DNA of 64,000 bases from Thioalkalivibrio sulfidiphilus HL-EbGr7 (GCF_000021985.1 NC_011901.1:2356001-2420000); one strand, 5' to 3'. Shown: positions 28,841 through 37,113, counted from the first letter of the stretch. The notes: generated by a model not told the origin, from the letters alone. Numbers and translations are program-made.

Positions 28841-30122
28841 AATTCGGCGCCGATGACAGGCGCATCTCGATGCGCCGGTTGCGCGAGAAGGCGGCCTCCG
28901 TGCTGCCCGCGTCCAGGGGGTGATACTCGCCGAAACCTGCCGCCGCCAGGCGGCGGGGTGCCACGCCCCGGCTGATCAGGTAATTGACGATGCTCTGGGC
29001 CCGGGCGCTGGACAGCTCCCAGTTGGACGGGAACTGCTCGGTGCGGATGGGACGCCGGTCGGTATGGCCTTCCACCATGAGCACCCAGCCGATGTCCCCG
29101 GGGATGCGGGCATCGATCTCGCGGATGGTGCGCGCCACCCGGTCCAGGCGCTCGCGGCCCTCGGGACCGATGTCCGCCGAGGCGGTCTCGAAGAACAGCT
29201 CCGACTGAAAACGGAACCGGTCGCCCACGATCTGGATGTCCTCCACGTCCGAAAGCACCTCCCGCAGGCGGCCGAAGAACTCGGAACGGTAGCGGGAGAG
29301 TTCCCTGACCTCCTCGGCAAGGGCCAGGTTCAGGCGCTCGCCCAGGTCGGCGATCTCCACCTGCTGGGCCTCAATGGTCTCCTCCCGGGCGCGCAGGGTC
29401 TCGTTGAGACGCGCCAGCTGCTGCTCCAGGTCCTGCATCTGGCGACGCAGGGCATCCACCCGGGCCTGGGCGTCGGCGGTGAGGCTGCGCTCCTCGACCA
29501 GGGCGCGGTCCCGCTCCTCGATGCCGGCCGCCAGGTCCTGGATGCGGATCTCCCGGGCCTCGATCTCCCGCTGGGCCAGCAGGGTGGTCTCCTGCGTCTC
29601 CGCCAGGCGTGCCTCCAGGGCGCGGCTGCGGTCCCGCAGCTGTCCGGCGCTGGCCTGGCTCTCCTCCAGTTCCGAGGCGAGCCGCCCCACCTGGGACTCC
29701 AGGTCCTCGCGCAGGCGGCGCAGGGCGTCGATGTCCTCCTGCAGGGAGGCGATCTGAAGCAGGTGCGCCTCCAGGGTCTCGGCCTGCTGCCTCAGTTCCG
29801 CCTGGCTCTGGTCGACGCTCTGCTGCAGTTGCTCCCGTTCGGCCAGGGTCACCTGTAGACGCCCGGAGAGGGCCTGGACACGCTCGCGCAGGTCCTCGGC
29901 CTCGGCCTCGCGCATGGACAGGGTCTCGGCCAGCTCCGTGACGCGGGTCTGCAGGGTCTCCAGGGCCCGGTGGCGCTCGAACAGCACGTCGGAGAGGTAG
30001 AACTGGGAGACCACGAACAGCATCAGCAGGAACACGAACACCAGGACCACCGTGGCGAGCACGTCCACGAAGCCCGGCCAGATGTCGGTGCTGCGACTGC
30101 GGCGTCGGCTGGTGCTGATCAT
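28839..30122 (-). CDS. MotB/OmpA-like stator protein with long coiled coil
   Basis: 427 residues: one N-terminal membrane helix with a membrane-embedded aspartate (WPGFVDVLATVVLVFVF, Asp20) as in MotB, TolR and ZorB; a coiled coil of about 210 residues (about 50-265); and a C-terminal OmpA-like peptidoglycan-binding domain (about 290-425; MVEGHTDRRPI, RNRRIEMRLS). With the MotA-like gene 7 nt upstream it should form a proton-driven, cell-wall-anchored motor unit. Not flagellar MotB by context. The stop is in repeat R8. Confidence 0.85.
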   Translation of the reverse strand: MISTSRRRSRSTDIWPGFVDVLATVVLVFVFLLMLFVVSQFYLSDVLFERHRALETLQTRVTELAETLSMREAEAEDLRERVQALSGRLQVTLAEREQLQQSVDQSQAELRQQAETLEAHLLQIASLQEDIDALRRLREDLESQVGRLASELEESQASAGQLRDRSRALEARLAETQETTLLAQREIEAREIRIQDLAAGIEERDRALVEERSLTADAQARVDALRRQMQDLEQQLARLNETLRAREETIEAQQVEIADLGERLNLALAEEVRELSRYRSEFFGRLREVLSDVEDIQIVGDRFRFQSELFFETASADIGPEGRERLDRVARTIREIDARIPGDIGWVLMVEGHTDRRPIRTEQFPSNWELSSARAQSIVNYLISRGVAPRRLAAAGFGEYHPLDAGSTEAAFSRNRRIEMRLSSAPN

Positions 30123-30129
30123 GGCCGGC

Positions 30130-31275
30130 TCAGTCCCGTCCGCCTTCGCTCACCCGGGCCACGGTGCGGGTGAGCAGCCGGATCTCCTCGCGCAGGGTGT
30201 CCACCAGTTCGGACCGCTCGGCCCCGAGGGTGTCGCGCACCCCGTCGAGACTCTGGGACAGGCGCTGCAGCTGCTCGCGCAGCTGCTGGTCGGTGTCGCT
30301 GCGCTCGGACGTGGATGCGGCCAGGGTCTGCAACACGCCCTGAAGCTCACCCTGGGTGCGCACCACGCCCAGCAGGGCCTTGTGGTCGCCGCGGGCCTGC
30401 TCCGCCAGGGCACCCACCTCGCCGATCAGGGCCTCCAGGCGCTGGTCCGTGGCGCGGCGGGTCTCCTCGCCCTTGCTCATGATGCGCTGCAATTTATCCA
30501 GGCTGTCGGCGGTCTGTTCCAGCAGGGCCTGGATGTAGGCGGGCACGCTGCCCTCCCCCTCCGCGACCAGGGCGCCGCTGGACAGGCGCGTCTGGCCCGC
30601 CAGCCATTCCTCCAGCTCGTTGTAGAAGCGGTTCTGGGCATGCCCCGCCTGCAGGTCGATGAAGCCCAGTACCAGGGCGCCGGCCAGGCCAAACAGGGAG
30701 GAACTGAAGGCGGTGCCCAGACCCGAGAGCGGCGCCTCCAGGCCCGCCTGCAGGCCGCGAAAGGCGGTGCCCACGTCCTCGCCGCCCAGGTTCAGGCCGC
30801 TGATCACGGCGCTCACCCCGCCCAGGGTGTCCAGCAGGCCCCAGAAGGTGCCCAGCAGGCCCAGGAACACCAGCAGGCCGATGATGTAGCGGGAGATGTC
30901 CCGGGACTCATCCAGGCGTGAACGGATGCCGTCCAGCAGGGTACGCAGGGAGGTGGTGGAGAGGGTGAACTGCTCGCCGTGGCGGCCGGTGAGCAGGCGG
31001 GCCATGGCCCCCAGCAGGCGGGTGCGGGGCAGGATGGCGGCATCGGGGGCGTCGGCGCGGCGGAAGCGCTCGATCCAGCGGGCCTCGGGGGCGAGGATCA
31101 GCACCTGGCGATAATTGATCACCAGGCCGGCCAGGAGCACCAGCAGGATCAGCCCGTTGAACACCGGATTGGCCATGAAGGCCCGGGCCAGGGGCACCGA
31201 GAGCACCGCCACCACCAGCGCCACCGCCAGCAGGAACAGGCTCATCCAGATCAGGGCATTGCGGGTGTTGCGCAT
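30130..31275 (-). CDS. MotA/TolQ/ExbB-like proton-channel protein
   Basis: 381 residues. Two N-terminal helices (about 8-28 and 38-54), then the MotA/TolQ core (about 130-230: YIIGLLVFLGLLGTFWGLLD; GLGTAFSSSLFGLAGALVLG), then a helical cytoplasmic tail of about 150 residues (RGDHKALLGVVRTQGELQGVL). The long tail resembles ZorA-type motors more than TolQ. GGGAGG 5 nt before ATG 31275 fixes the start. It forms an operon with the MotB/OmpA-like gene. No zorC, zorD or flagellar genes are nearby. Confidence 0.83.
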   Translation of the reverse strand: MRNTRNALIWMSLFLLAVALVVAVLSVPLARAFMANPVFNGLILLVLLAGLVINYRQVLILAPEARWIERFRRADAPDAAILPRTRLLGAMARLLTGRHGEQFTLSTTSLRTLLDGIRSRLDESRDISRYIIGLLVFLGLLGTFWGLLDTLGGVSAVISGLNLGGEDVGTAFRGLQAGLEAPLSGLGTAFSSSLFGLAGALVLGFIDLQAGHAQNRFYNELEEWLAGQTRLSSGALVAEGEGSVPAYIQALLEQTADSLDKLQRIMSKGEETRRATDQRLEALIGEVGALAEQARGDHKALLGVVRTQGELQGVLQTLAASTSERSDTDQQLREQLQRLSQSLDGVRDTLGAERSELVDTLREEIRLLTRTVARVSEGGRD

Positions 31276-31374
31276 GACACCTCCCGGCACAGTCCATGGA
31301 ACCGTCTGGGAGGGTAACCGCTATTCGGTGTCCTGTGCCACCTTGGCAGGTGGTTCTAACTGGTTACGTGGATG

Positions 31375-31463
31375 TAACGCAGAGCTCGCAAAGACGCAGA
31401 GAGCGCGAAGAAAAACAGGCAAAAAAACTTTGCGCCCTCCGCGTCTTTGCGAGCTCTGCGTTA
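31375..31463. repeat. Iterated-word inverted repeat, CGCAAAGA class (R9)
   Basis: Arms 31375-31410 and 31428-31463 are 36 nt each and nearly perfect reverse complements (TAACGCAGAGCTCGCAAAGA...). The word CGCAAAGA/CGCAGAG recurs every 8-9 nt. The loop is 17 nt. It sits in the 214-nt gap between the MotA-like start and the frameshifted rhodanese, which otherwise contains only the presumed motor promoter region. Confidence 0.9.
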
Positions 31464-31489
31464 TTTCGACGAAACCTGAAAAATGCGCT

Positions 31490-31867
31490 TCAGCAGGCCT
31501 CCGGGGACTTCTGCACCGGCTGGCCCTTGGAGACCCAGCCCTCGAAGCCGCCGGCCAGAGAGGTGAGCTTGCCGAAGCCCATGCGCTGCAGGGCCACGCA
31601 GGCGAGCGCGGGCGCGGCCGCCGGTGCGGCAGTAGACCAGGATCTCGGCATTGGGATCCTTGAGCGCCGGGTGCTCGCCCACCTTGAACTCCAGCACCCC
31701 CGGGGCACGTTCACGGCGCCGGGCAGATGCCCCTGCTCGAATTCACCCGGCTCGCGCACATCCAGCACGATTGCGTCCTTCTCCATCAGCGCGTAGGCGC
31801 CGTCGTGATCGGTCTCCTGGATCTGCTGCCTGGCCTCGGCCACCAGTTGCTGTGCGGTCATGGACAT
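31490..31867 (-). pseudogene. Rhodanese-like gene with two compensating frameshifts
   Basis: Reading from 31867, frame 1 gives MSMTAQQLVAEARQQI... LDVREPGEFEQGHLPGAVNVPRG. The reading must then shift near the C5 run at 31697-31701 (one base missing) to continue LEFKVGEHPALKDPNAEILVYCRTGGRA, and shift back near the G run at 31610-31612 (one base extra) to reach LACVALQRMGFGKLTSLAGGFEGWV. The active-site CRTGGRA would be in the middle frame. The 125-codon uninterrupted frame lacks it. Either a decaying gene or two sequencing errors in GC runs. Confidence 0.75.
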
Positions 31868-31883
31868 GGATAAAACCTCCTCT

Positions 31884-32030
31884 TGAAGTTGGAAGTGTGA
31901 ATCGGGAACACAAGTACGAAGTGTGAATTGGGAAGTGGGAAGTAAAACCGCTCAGTTACTTCCTCTCCCTCAGGGAGAGGGTTGGGGTGAGGGTGGTTTT
32001 ACTTCCCACTTCCAAACTCCCACTTCCAAG
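31884..32030. repeat. Iterated-heptamer inverted repeat with hairpin cargo, AAGTGTG class (R10)
   Basis: The left arm (about 31884-31945) is a long heptamer run (GGAAGTGTGAATCGGGAA, GAAGTGTGAATTGGGAAGT). The right arm (about 32000-32030) is the reverse complement of part of it. The loop holds the CTCTCCCTCAGGGAGAGGG module (about 31962-31997), as in R8. The element ends 2 nt before the pmbA stop and starts 16 nt from the rhodanese start. Confidence 0.85.
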
Positions 32031-32032
32031 TT

Positions 32033-33376
32033 TTATTCACCCGCCACAGTCACCTGTTCGAGCAGCAGCGAGCCGGTGCGGATGTTGCTGTCCACGTTCA
32101 CGTCGCGGCCCACGGCCTGGATACCCTTCAGGAGCTGCCTGAGGTTGCCGGCCACGGTGATCTCCTCCACGGGATAGGCGATCTCGCCGTTCTCCACCCA
32201 GAAGCCGGCGGCGCCCCGGGAGTAGTCACCGGTGACCAGGTTGATGCCGTGGCCGATGAGCTCGGTCACCAGCAGGCCGGTGCCCAGGGTGCGGATGAGA
32301 TCATCCAGGTCCTGCTCGCCGGGCTCGATGGTGAGGTTGTGTACGCCGCCGGCGTTGCCGGTGGTGCTCATACCCAGCTTGCGGGCCGAGTAGCTATCCA
32401 GCACGTAACCCTGCAGCACGCCGCCGGTGACCAGGTCACGGGGCCGGGTGGCCACGCCCTCGCTGTCGAAGGGCACGCTGCCCAGGGCGCCGGGCAGGTG
32501 GGGCTGTTCGTGGATGCGCACGAAGTCCGGGAACACCGACTGACCCAGGGCATCCACCAGGAAACTGGCCTTGCGGTACAGGGCGCCGCCGCGCACGGCG
32601 CCGACGAAATGTCCGATCAGGGAACGGGCCATCTCCGGCACGTAGATGGCCGGACACTGGCGGGTGGTCAGGCGCCGCCCGCCCAGGCGACGCACGGCAC
32701 GCCGGGCCGCCTCGCGGCCCACCGCCTCCGGGCTTTCGAGTCCGGCTGCGTCCCGGGCCACGGAATACCAGTAGTCCCGCTGCATGCCCTTCTCGTCCGC
32801 GGCCACCACGGAACAGCTCAGGGAATGCCGGGTGCCCGTGTAGGCACCGAGGAAGCCATGGCTGTTGCCGTACACCGCCATGCCGCGCATGGTGTTGGTC
32901 GAGGCGCCCTCGGAGTTGATGATGCGCGCGTCGAATTCCCGGGCCGTGGCCTCGCAGGCGCGGGCCAGTTCGATGGCGTGTTCCACGGACAGGTCCCAGG
33001 GATGATCCAGGTCCAGGTCCGGCCAGTCCTTCGCCATGAGTGCCGGGTCGGCGAGACCGGCGCAGCTGTCCTCCGCCGTGTAGCGGGCGATGCGGCAGGC
33101 CGCCTGCACCGCCTCGCGCAGGGCCTCCGGTGCCAGGTCCGAGGTGCTGGCCGTGCCCTTGCGCTGGCCGAAGTAGACCGTGATGGCCACGCCCTGGTCC
33201 TTGTGGTGCTCCAGAGTCTCCACCTCGCCCAGGCGCACGTTCACGGACAGCCCAAGGTCATTGCTGGCCGCCGCCTCGGCGCTGCTCGCACCCGCCTTGC
33301 GCGCCTCGTCCAGCATCTGCTCGACGATGGATTCCATGGTCCGCTGATCCCTGGGAAGGGCCTGAATCGCTGTCAT
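32033..33376 (-). CDS. pmbA: PmbA/TldE, subunit of the TldD/TldE metalloprotease
   Basis: 447-residue non-catalytic partner of TldD, needed with it for processing modified peptides (microcin B17, CcdA in E. coli). Family features include an N-terminal AGASSAEAAAS, the central STSDLAPEALREAV and the C-terminal GNAGGVHNLTIEPG and GYSRGAAGFWVENGEI-like block. Start MTAIQALPRD at 33376; the 33-residue upstream frame extension is rejected. Divergent from yjgA, with tldD 1.3 kb away. Confidence 0.95.
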   Translation of the reverse strand: MTAIQALPRDQRTMESIVEQMLDEARKAGASSAEAAASNDLGLSVNVRLGEVETLEHHKDQGVAITVYFGQRKGTASTSDLAPEALREAVQAACRIARYTAEDSCAGLADPALMAKDWPDLDLDHPWDLSVEHAIELARACEATAREFDARIINSEGASTNTMRGMAVYGNSHGFLGAYTGTRHSLSCSVVAADEKGMQRDYWYSVARDAAGLESPEAVGREAARRAVRRLGGRRLTTRQCPAIYVPEMARSLIGHFVGAVRGGALYRKASFLVDALGQSVFPDFVRIHEQPHLPGALGSVPFDSEGVATRPRDLVTGGVLQGYVLDSYSARKLGMSTTGNAGGVHNLTIEPGEQDLDDLIRTLGTGLLVTELIGHGINLVTGDYSRGAAGFWVENGEIAYPVEEITVAGNLRQLLKGIQAVGRDVNVDSNIRTGSLLLEQVTVAGE

Positions 33377-33469
33377 GTGTTTTCCCAAAATTCCTGGACC
33401 GGGCCGCGACCTGATCCTGTTGATCGTTGTAAGATGCGGCTGGCGATTCACGCGCCAGACAAAGCCATA

Positions 33470-33570
33470 CCGCAAAGGGCGCCAAGGTCTGCGCGAAGGC
33501 CGCGAAGGATTTTATTCATCACAAGCCTTATCTTTGCGCCCTCTGCGTCTTTGCGCCTTTGCGTTGAAGG
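33470..33570. repeat. Iterated-word inverted repeat, CGCAAAGA class (R11)
   Basis: The left arm (33470-33510) carries CGCAAAGGGCGCCAAGG and related 8-nt words. The right arm (about 33530-33570) is TTTGCGCCCTCTGCG, TCTTTGCGCC and TTTGCGTTGAAGG. The arms match less well than in other elements, but the right arm is almost identical to that of R13. It is the only element between divergent genes (pmbA and yjgA), and its right end is 3 nt before the TTG start of yjgA. Confidence 0.8.
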
Positions 33571-33573
33571 CCT

Positions 33574-34104
33574 TTGAATCTCATTCACCACACATCATCG
33601 AAGCCCGTGTACGAAGACGACGACGAGGAATACATCAGCCGCAACCAGCTCAAGCGCGAGGCCGAGGAGGCCCAGGCCCTGGGCGAACGGCTGGTCACGC
33701 TCAAGGAAGCGGAGCTCGCGGCCCTGGATCTGCCCGAGCCCCTGCTGGAGGCGATCCGCGCGGCGCGCAGCATCCGCCAGCACGGCGCCCTGCGTCGTCA
33801 GCGCCAGTACATCGGCAAGCTGATGCGCAAGATCGACATCGAGCCGATCCGCGCCGCCCTGACCGAACGGGAGCAGGACCGTCACCGTGACGCCCGGGCC
33901 TTCAAGGCCCTTGAGGCCTGGCGCGAGCGCCTGCTCAAGGAAGACGACAAGGCCCTGAACGCCTGGCTGGCCGAGCATCCGGAGAGCGATGCCGCAACCC
34001 TGCGGGACTTCATCGACACCGCCCGCAACGCCCCCAACGCCGCGGCCAGAAAGACCGCCTCCCGCGCCCTGTTCCGCTACCTGAGCGAACAGGGAACTGC
34101 GTAG
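33574..34104 (+). CDS. yjgA: YjgA (DarP/DUF615), ribosome-associated protein
   Basis: Small basic protein implicated in 50S subunit assembly. Core conserved: DEEYISRNQLKREAEEAQALG, RQRQYIGKLMRKIDIEPIRAAL, RTASRALFRYLSEQ-like end. 176 residues from TTG 33574. A GTG at 33607 would start just before YEDDDEEY and is an equally plausible start, since no ATG precedes the domain. The TAG stop is the TAG of a REP GTAG head. Its position between pmbA and tldD is standard. Confidence 0.92.
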   Translation: MNLIHHTSSKPVYEDDDEEYISRNQLKREAEEAQALGERLVTLKEAELAALDLPEPLLEAIRAARSIRQHGALRRQRQYIGKLMRKIDIEPIRAALTEREQDRHRDARAFKALEAWRERLLKEDDKALNAWLAEHPESDAATLRDFIDTARNAPNAAARKTASRALFRYLSEQGTA

Positions 34105-34168
34105 GTCGGGCTTCAGCCCGACACAGGCGGCTTCGAACCGCGAGCCGTCGGGCTGAAGCCCGACCTAC
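34101..34168. repeat. Inverted pair of REP palindromes (BIME-like)
   Basis: A plus-strand unit at 34101-34122 (GTAGGTCGGGCTTCAGCCCG) and a minus-strand unit at 34147-34168 are exact reverse complements, 24 nt apart. The GTAG head of the first unit contains the yjgA stop codon (34102-34104). Same head and palindrome layout as the units at 8595-8663 and 54883-54908. Confidence 0.82.
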
Positions 34169-34177
34169 AAATTACGC

Positions 34178-34218
34178 TCTGTGTCGTCTTGCCCCTTGCC
34201 CCTTGCCTCTTGCCTCTA
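34178..34218. repeat. Solitary half of an iterated-heptamer element, CAAG class (R12)
   Basis: On the minus strand the run reads GCTAGAGGCAAGAGGCAAG then two GGGCAAG units, a strict 7-nt period with the same GCTAGAGGCAAG terminus as R15. No matching second arm exists nearby: the REP pair occupies the position where it would be. It could be a half element left after a deletion or after REP insertion. Confidence 0.7.
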
Positions 34219-34224
34219 GCGCCC

Positions 34225-34488
34225 TCATGCACTTGCCCCGTGCTTGTTCACCGCCGTGCGGTTGCCCCAGCGATCCAGATCATCCACCTGCACGCCGACC
34301 CACCAGAGCGGTCCCACGCTGTCGCGGGTATAACCGCCCACCAGCTGCTGACCCTCGGCCAGCTTCACATGGGGCATGAAGGCCGCGGCGGCCTCGCGGC
34401 TGCGGAACACGTGCCACTGCACCACGTGATCCTTGCCATGGCCTTCCGGCAGGGCCAGTTCATGGGCCAGAAAGTCTTCGTCAACCAT
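34225..34488 (-). CDS. Small hypothetical protein (87 residues)
   Basis: Short soluble protein: VDEDFLAHELALPEGHGKDHVVQWHVFRS, EAAAAFMPHVKLAEGQQLVGGY, GPLWWVGVQVDDLDRWGNR. The fold may be ferredoxin-like, but no family is recognised. The start at 34488 is backed by AGGAGG 5 nt before the ATG, and the longer open frame runs into repeat R13 and is rejected. Single gene between yjgA and tldD. Confidence 0.7.
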   Translation of the reverse strand: MVDEDFLAHELALPEGHGKDHVVQWHVFRSREAAAAFMPHVKLAEGQQLVGGYTRDSVGPLWWVGVQVDDLDRWGNRTAVNKHGASA

Positions 34489-34560
34489 AGTCACCTCCTG
34501 TTGTCTGCCGTGTCTTTCCTGAAAATCTGTCTTCGATACGTTGATCATTGAAAGCATAAC

Positions 34561-34672
34561 CGCCAAGGACGCCAAGGGATGCGCGAAGGTCTCGAAGGTT
34601 TTCACCATGAATCTCTTTGCGCCCTCTGCGTCTTTGCGCCTTTGCGTTGAAGCTTTTAGCCTTTAGCCTTTA
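34561..34672. repeat. Iterated-word inverted repeat with heptamer tail, CGCAAAGA class (R13)
   Basis: The left arm (34561-34599) carries CGCCAAGGACGCCAAGG. The right arm (about 34613-34653) is TTTGCGCCCTCTGCGTCTTT and following, nearly identical to that of R11. It continues into 7-nt repeats of TTTAGCC (about 34654-34672), and on the minus strand the first TAAAGGC unit contains the tldD stop TAA. Confidence 0.8.
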
Positions 34673-36115
34673 AGTGCTCGTGCCGCCCACGGTAAGACCG
34701 TCCACCTTGAGCGTCGGCTGACCCACGCCCACCGGCACGCTCTGGCCGTCCTTGCCGCAGGTGCCGACACCGGCGTCCAGCTTCAGGTCGTTGCCCACCA
34801 TGGACACCCGGGTGAGCACCTCGGGCCCGTTGCCGATCAGGGTGGCGCCCTTCACCGGGCGGGTCACCCGGCCGTTCTCGATGAGATAGGCCTCGGAGGC
34901 GGAGAACACGAACTTGCCGGAGGTGATATCCACCTGGCCGCCGCCGAAGTTCACCGCATACAGGCCGTTCTTGACGCTTGCAAGGATTTCGCCGGGATCG
35001 TGCTCACCGGCCAGCATGTAGGTGTTGGTCATGCGCGGCATGGGCAGGTGGGCGTAGGACTCGCGCCGGCCGTTGCCGGTGGTGGGCACGCCCATGAGCC
35101 GGGCATTGAGCCGGTCCTGCATGAAGCCACGCAGCACGCCGTTCTCGATGAGCGTGGTGCACTGGGTGGGGATGCCCTCGTCGTCCACGTTCAGGGAGCC
35201 GCGCCGCCCGGCCAGGGTGCCGTCGTCCACCACGGTCACGCCGGGGCTCGCCACCTGCTGGCCGATGCGGCCGCTGAAGGCGGAGGTGCCCTTGCGGTTG
35301 AAGTCCCCTTCCAGGCCGTGGCCGACCGCCTCGTGCAGCAGTACGCCGGGCCAGCCGGGGCCGAGCACCACGGTGAGCGTACCCGCGGGGGCGTCCACCG
35401 CCTCCAGGTTCACCAGGGCCTGGCGCACCGCCTCGCGGGCATAGCCCAGGGCGCGCTCCTCGTCCAGGAAGAACTCGTAGCCGGAACGTCCGCCGCCGCC
35501 GGAGGAGGCCTGCTCCCGGCGCCCGTCCTTGCCTTCCACGATCACGTTCACATTCAGGCGCACCAGGGGGCGCACGTCGGCGGCCAGGGTGCCGTCGGTG
35601 TTGGCCACCATGATCACCTCGTGCACGCCGTTAAGGCTCACCATCACCTGGCTCACCCGGGGGTCCTGGCGCCGGGCCTCGGCGTCCACCCGGTGCAGCA
35701 GATCGATCTTGGCCTGCTCGTCCAGGGTGGCCAGCGGGTCCAGGGGGGCGTAGAGGCTGTGGCCGGCCTGGTCACGGCGCATGGCCGCGGTGCCGCTGCT
35801 GGCGGCCCGCGCGATGGCCCGCGCGGCCGAGGAGGCCTCCAGCAGGGTGGGCATGCGGATGTCGTCGGAGTAGGCGAAACCGGTCTTGTCACCGCTCAGG
35901 GCGCGCACGCCCACGCCCTGCTCGATGTTGTAGCTGCCGTCCTTGACGATGCCGTCCTCCAGGGACCAGGACTCGTGGCGGGTGAGCTGGAAGTACAGGT
36001 CACCGCCGTCGATGCCCGGCCCCATGAGGCCGCCCAGGACACGGTCCAGGTCACCCTCGGTGAGGCCGGCCGGCTCCATGAACTGTTGCTTGGCGATCTG
36101 CAGGACTTGGGTCAT
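34670..36115 (-). CDS. tldD: TldD metalloprotease subunit
   Basis: Catalytic half of the TldD/TldE protease. The zinc motif [11 protein letters not shown] (HExxxH) lies near residue 262, with the later zinc-ligand region [18 protein letters not shown] at the C-terminus. 481 residues, standard length. Genes pmbA and yjgA lie downstream on the other side of R13, and the nitrilase-family gene lies upstream. The stop codon is part of a heptamer repeat. Confidence 0.97.
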   Translation of the reverse strand: MTQVLQIAKQQFMEPAGLTEGDLDRVLGGLMGPGIDGGDLYFQLTRHESWSLEDGIVKDGSYNIEQGVGVRALSGDKTGFAYSDDIRMPTLLEASSAARAIARAASSGTAAMRRDQAGHSLYAPLDPLATLDEQAKIDLLHRVDAEARRQDPRVSQVMVSLNGVHEVIMVANTDGTLAADVRPLVRLNVNVIVEGKDGRREQASSGGGGRSGYEFFLDEERALGYAREAVRQALVNLEAVDAPAGTLTVVLGPGWPGVLLHEAVGHGLEGDFNRKGTSAFSGRIGQQVASPGVTVVDDGTLAGRRGSLNVDDEGIPTQCTTLIENGVLRGFMQDRLNARLMGVPTTGNGRRESYAHLPMPRMTNTYMLAGEHDPGEILASVKNGLYAVNFGGGQVDITSGKFVFSASEAYLIENGRVTRPVKGATLIGNGPEVLTRVSMVGNDLKLDAGVGTCGKDGQSVPVGVGQPTLKVDGLTVGGTST

Positions 36116-36238
36116 GGGAGGGTTGCTCCTTGGGAATGTGGCGAAGCCGGCGCGCGCGTCCGCGCATCGGTCTTTAGATCACAGTGGGGCCCCGGCGCGG
36201 GCAATTCAACCCGACAGGGGCCCGGGGTATTGGCGCGA

Positions 36239-37081
36239 TCAGCTGATGGCGCAGCTCAGGCGGCGGTGCTGCAAGCTCGGGAAGCTACGCCGGATGGAGG
36301 CAATACGCTCCGGATGCAGTTCCCCCAACACCACCCCCGAACCCCGCGCCAGGCGGTCCAGGACCTGGCCCCAGGGGTCTACTACCATGCTGTCGCCGTG
36401 GGTCTCACGACCGTTGACGTGGTAGCCACCCTGGGCCGCGGCCACCAGGTAGACCTGGTTCTCGATGGCCCGGGCCCGGATCAGGGCCTCCCAGTGGGCG
36501 CGGCCGGTGATGGCGGTGAAGGCCGACGGCAGCGCCAGCAGGTCCATGCCCTGGTCCATCATGCCGCGAAACAGCTCCGGGAAGCGCAGGTCGTAGCAGA
36601 TGGCCACGCCCAGCCGGCCGAAGGGGGTCTCCACCACCACCGCGGACTCTCCGGGCATGGTGGTCTCGGACTCGTGGTAGGACTCATCGCCCTCGGGCAG
36701 TTTCACGTCGAAAAGGTGGATCTTGTCATAGCGGGCCACCCGCCGGCCCTGGTCGTCGTAGACCAGGCAGCTGGCGTAGACACGACCCGGATCGGCGCTC
36801 CTGAGCGGAATGGTGCCGCCCACGATCCACAGACGGTGACGCCGCGCCAGGTCGGCCAGGAAATCCTGCATCGGACCCTCGCCATCGGCCTCGGCGATCT
36901 CCAGCTTGTCGCTCTCCTTCATGCCCATGTGGGCGAAGTTCTCGGGCAGCACCACGAGCCTGGCACCGGCCGCGGCGGCCTCGCCCACCAGCCGGGCGGC
37001 TTCGGACAGGTTGGCGGAGACATTGGGACCGGAGGCCATCTGGATGGCGGCGAGCAGGGTCGGCTTGGATTCAGTTTTCAT
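36239..37081 (-). CDS. Nit1-type carbon-nitrogen hydrolase (deaminated glutathione amidase-like)
   Basis: Nitrilase-superfamily amidase of 280 residues with the Glu-Lys-Cys triad: LVVLPENFAH (Glu), RYDKIHLFDV (Lys) and VAICYDLRFPEL (Cys). The YDKIHLFDV and LRFPELFR signatures favour the Nit1 group, which repairs deaminated glutathione. Start MKTESKPT at 37081. The neighbourhood yhdP-nit-tldD is conserved in gammaproteobacteria. The 123-nt gap to tldD shows no repeat. Confidence 0.9.
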   Translation of the reverse strand: MKTESKPTLLAAIQMASGPNVSANLSEAARLVGEAAAAGARLVVLPENFAHMGMKESDKLEIAEADGEGPMQDFLADLARRHRLWIVGGTIPLRSADPGRVYASCLVYDDQGRRVARYDKIHLFDVKLPEGDESYHESETTMPGESAVVVETPFGRLGVAICYDLRFPELFRGMMDQGMDLLALPSAFTAITGRAHWEALIRARAIENQVYLVAAAQGGYHVNGRETHGDSMVVDPWGQVLDRLARGSGVVLGELHPERIASIRRSFPSLQHRRLSCAIS

Positions 37082-37113
37082 GCTGGGCGGCTTGTCGGGC
37101 AAGTTGACGGGGA

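Noticed and set aside
28839-31275. Zorya antiphage system
   Set aside because: Only ZorA/ZorB-like motor proteins are present. No ZorC, ZorD or ZorE gene is adjacent; neighbours are rhodaneses.
31461-31697. Separate 78-codon gene inside the rhodanese region
   Set aside because: It is the middle-frame piece of the frameshifted rhodanese, not an independent gene.
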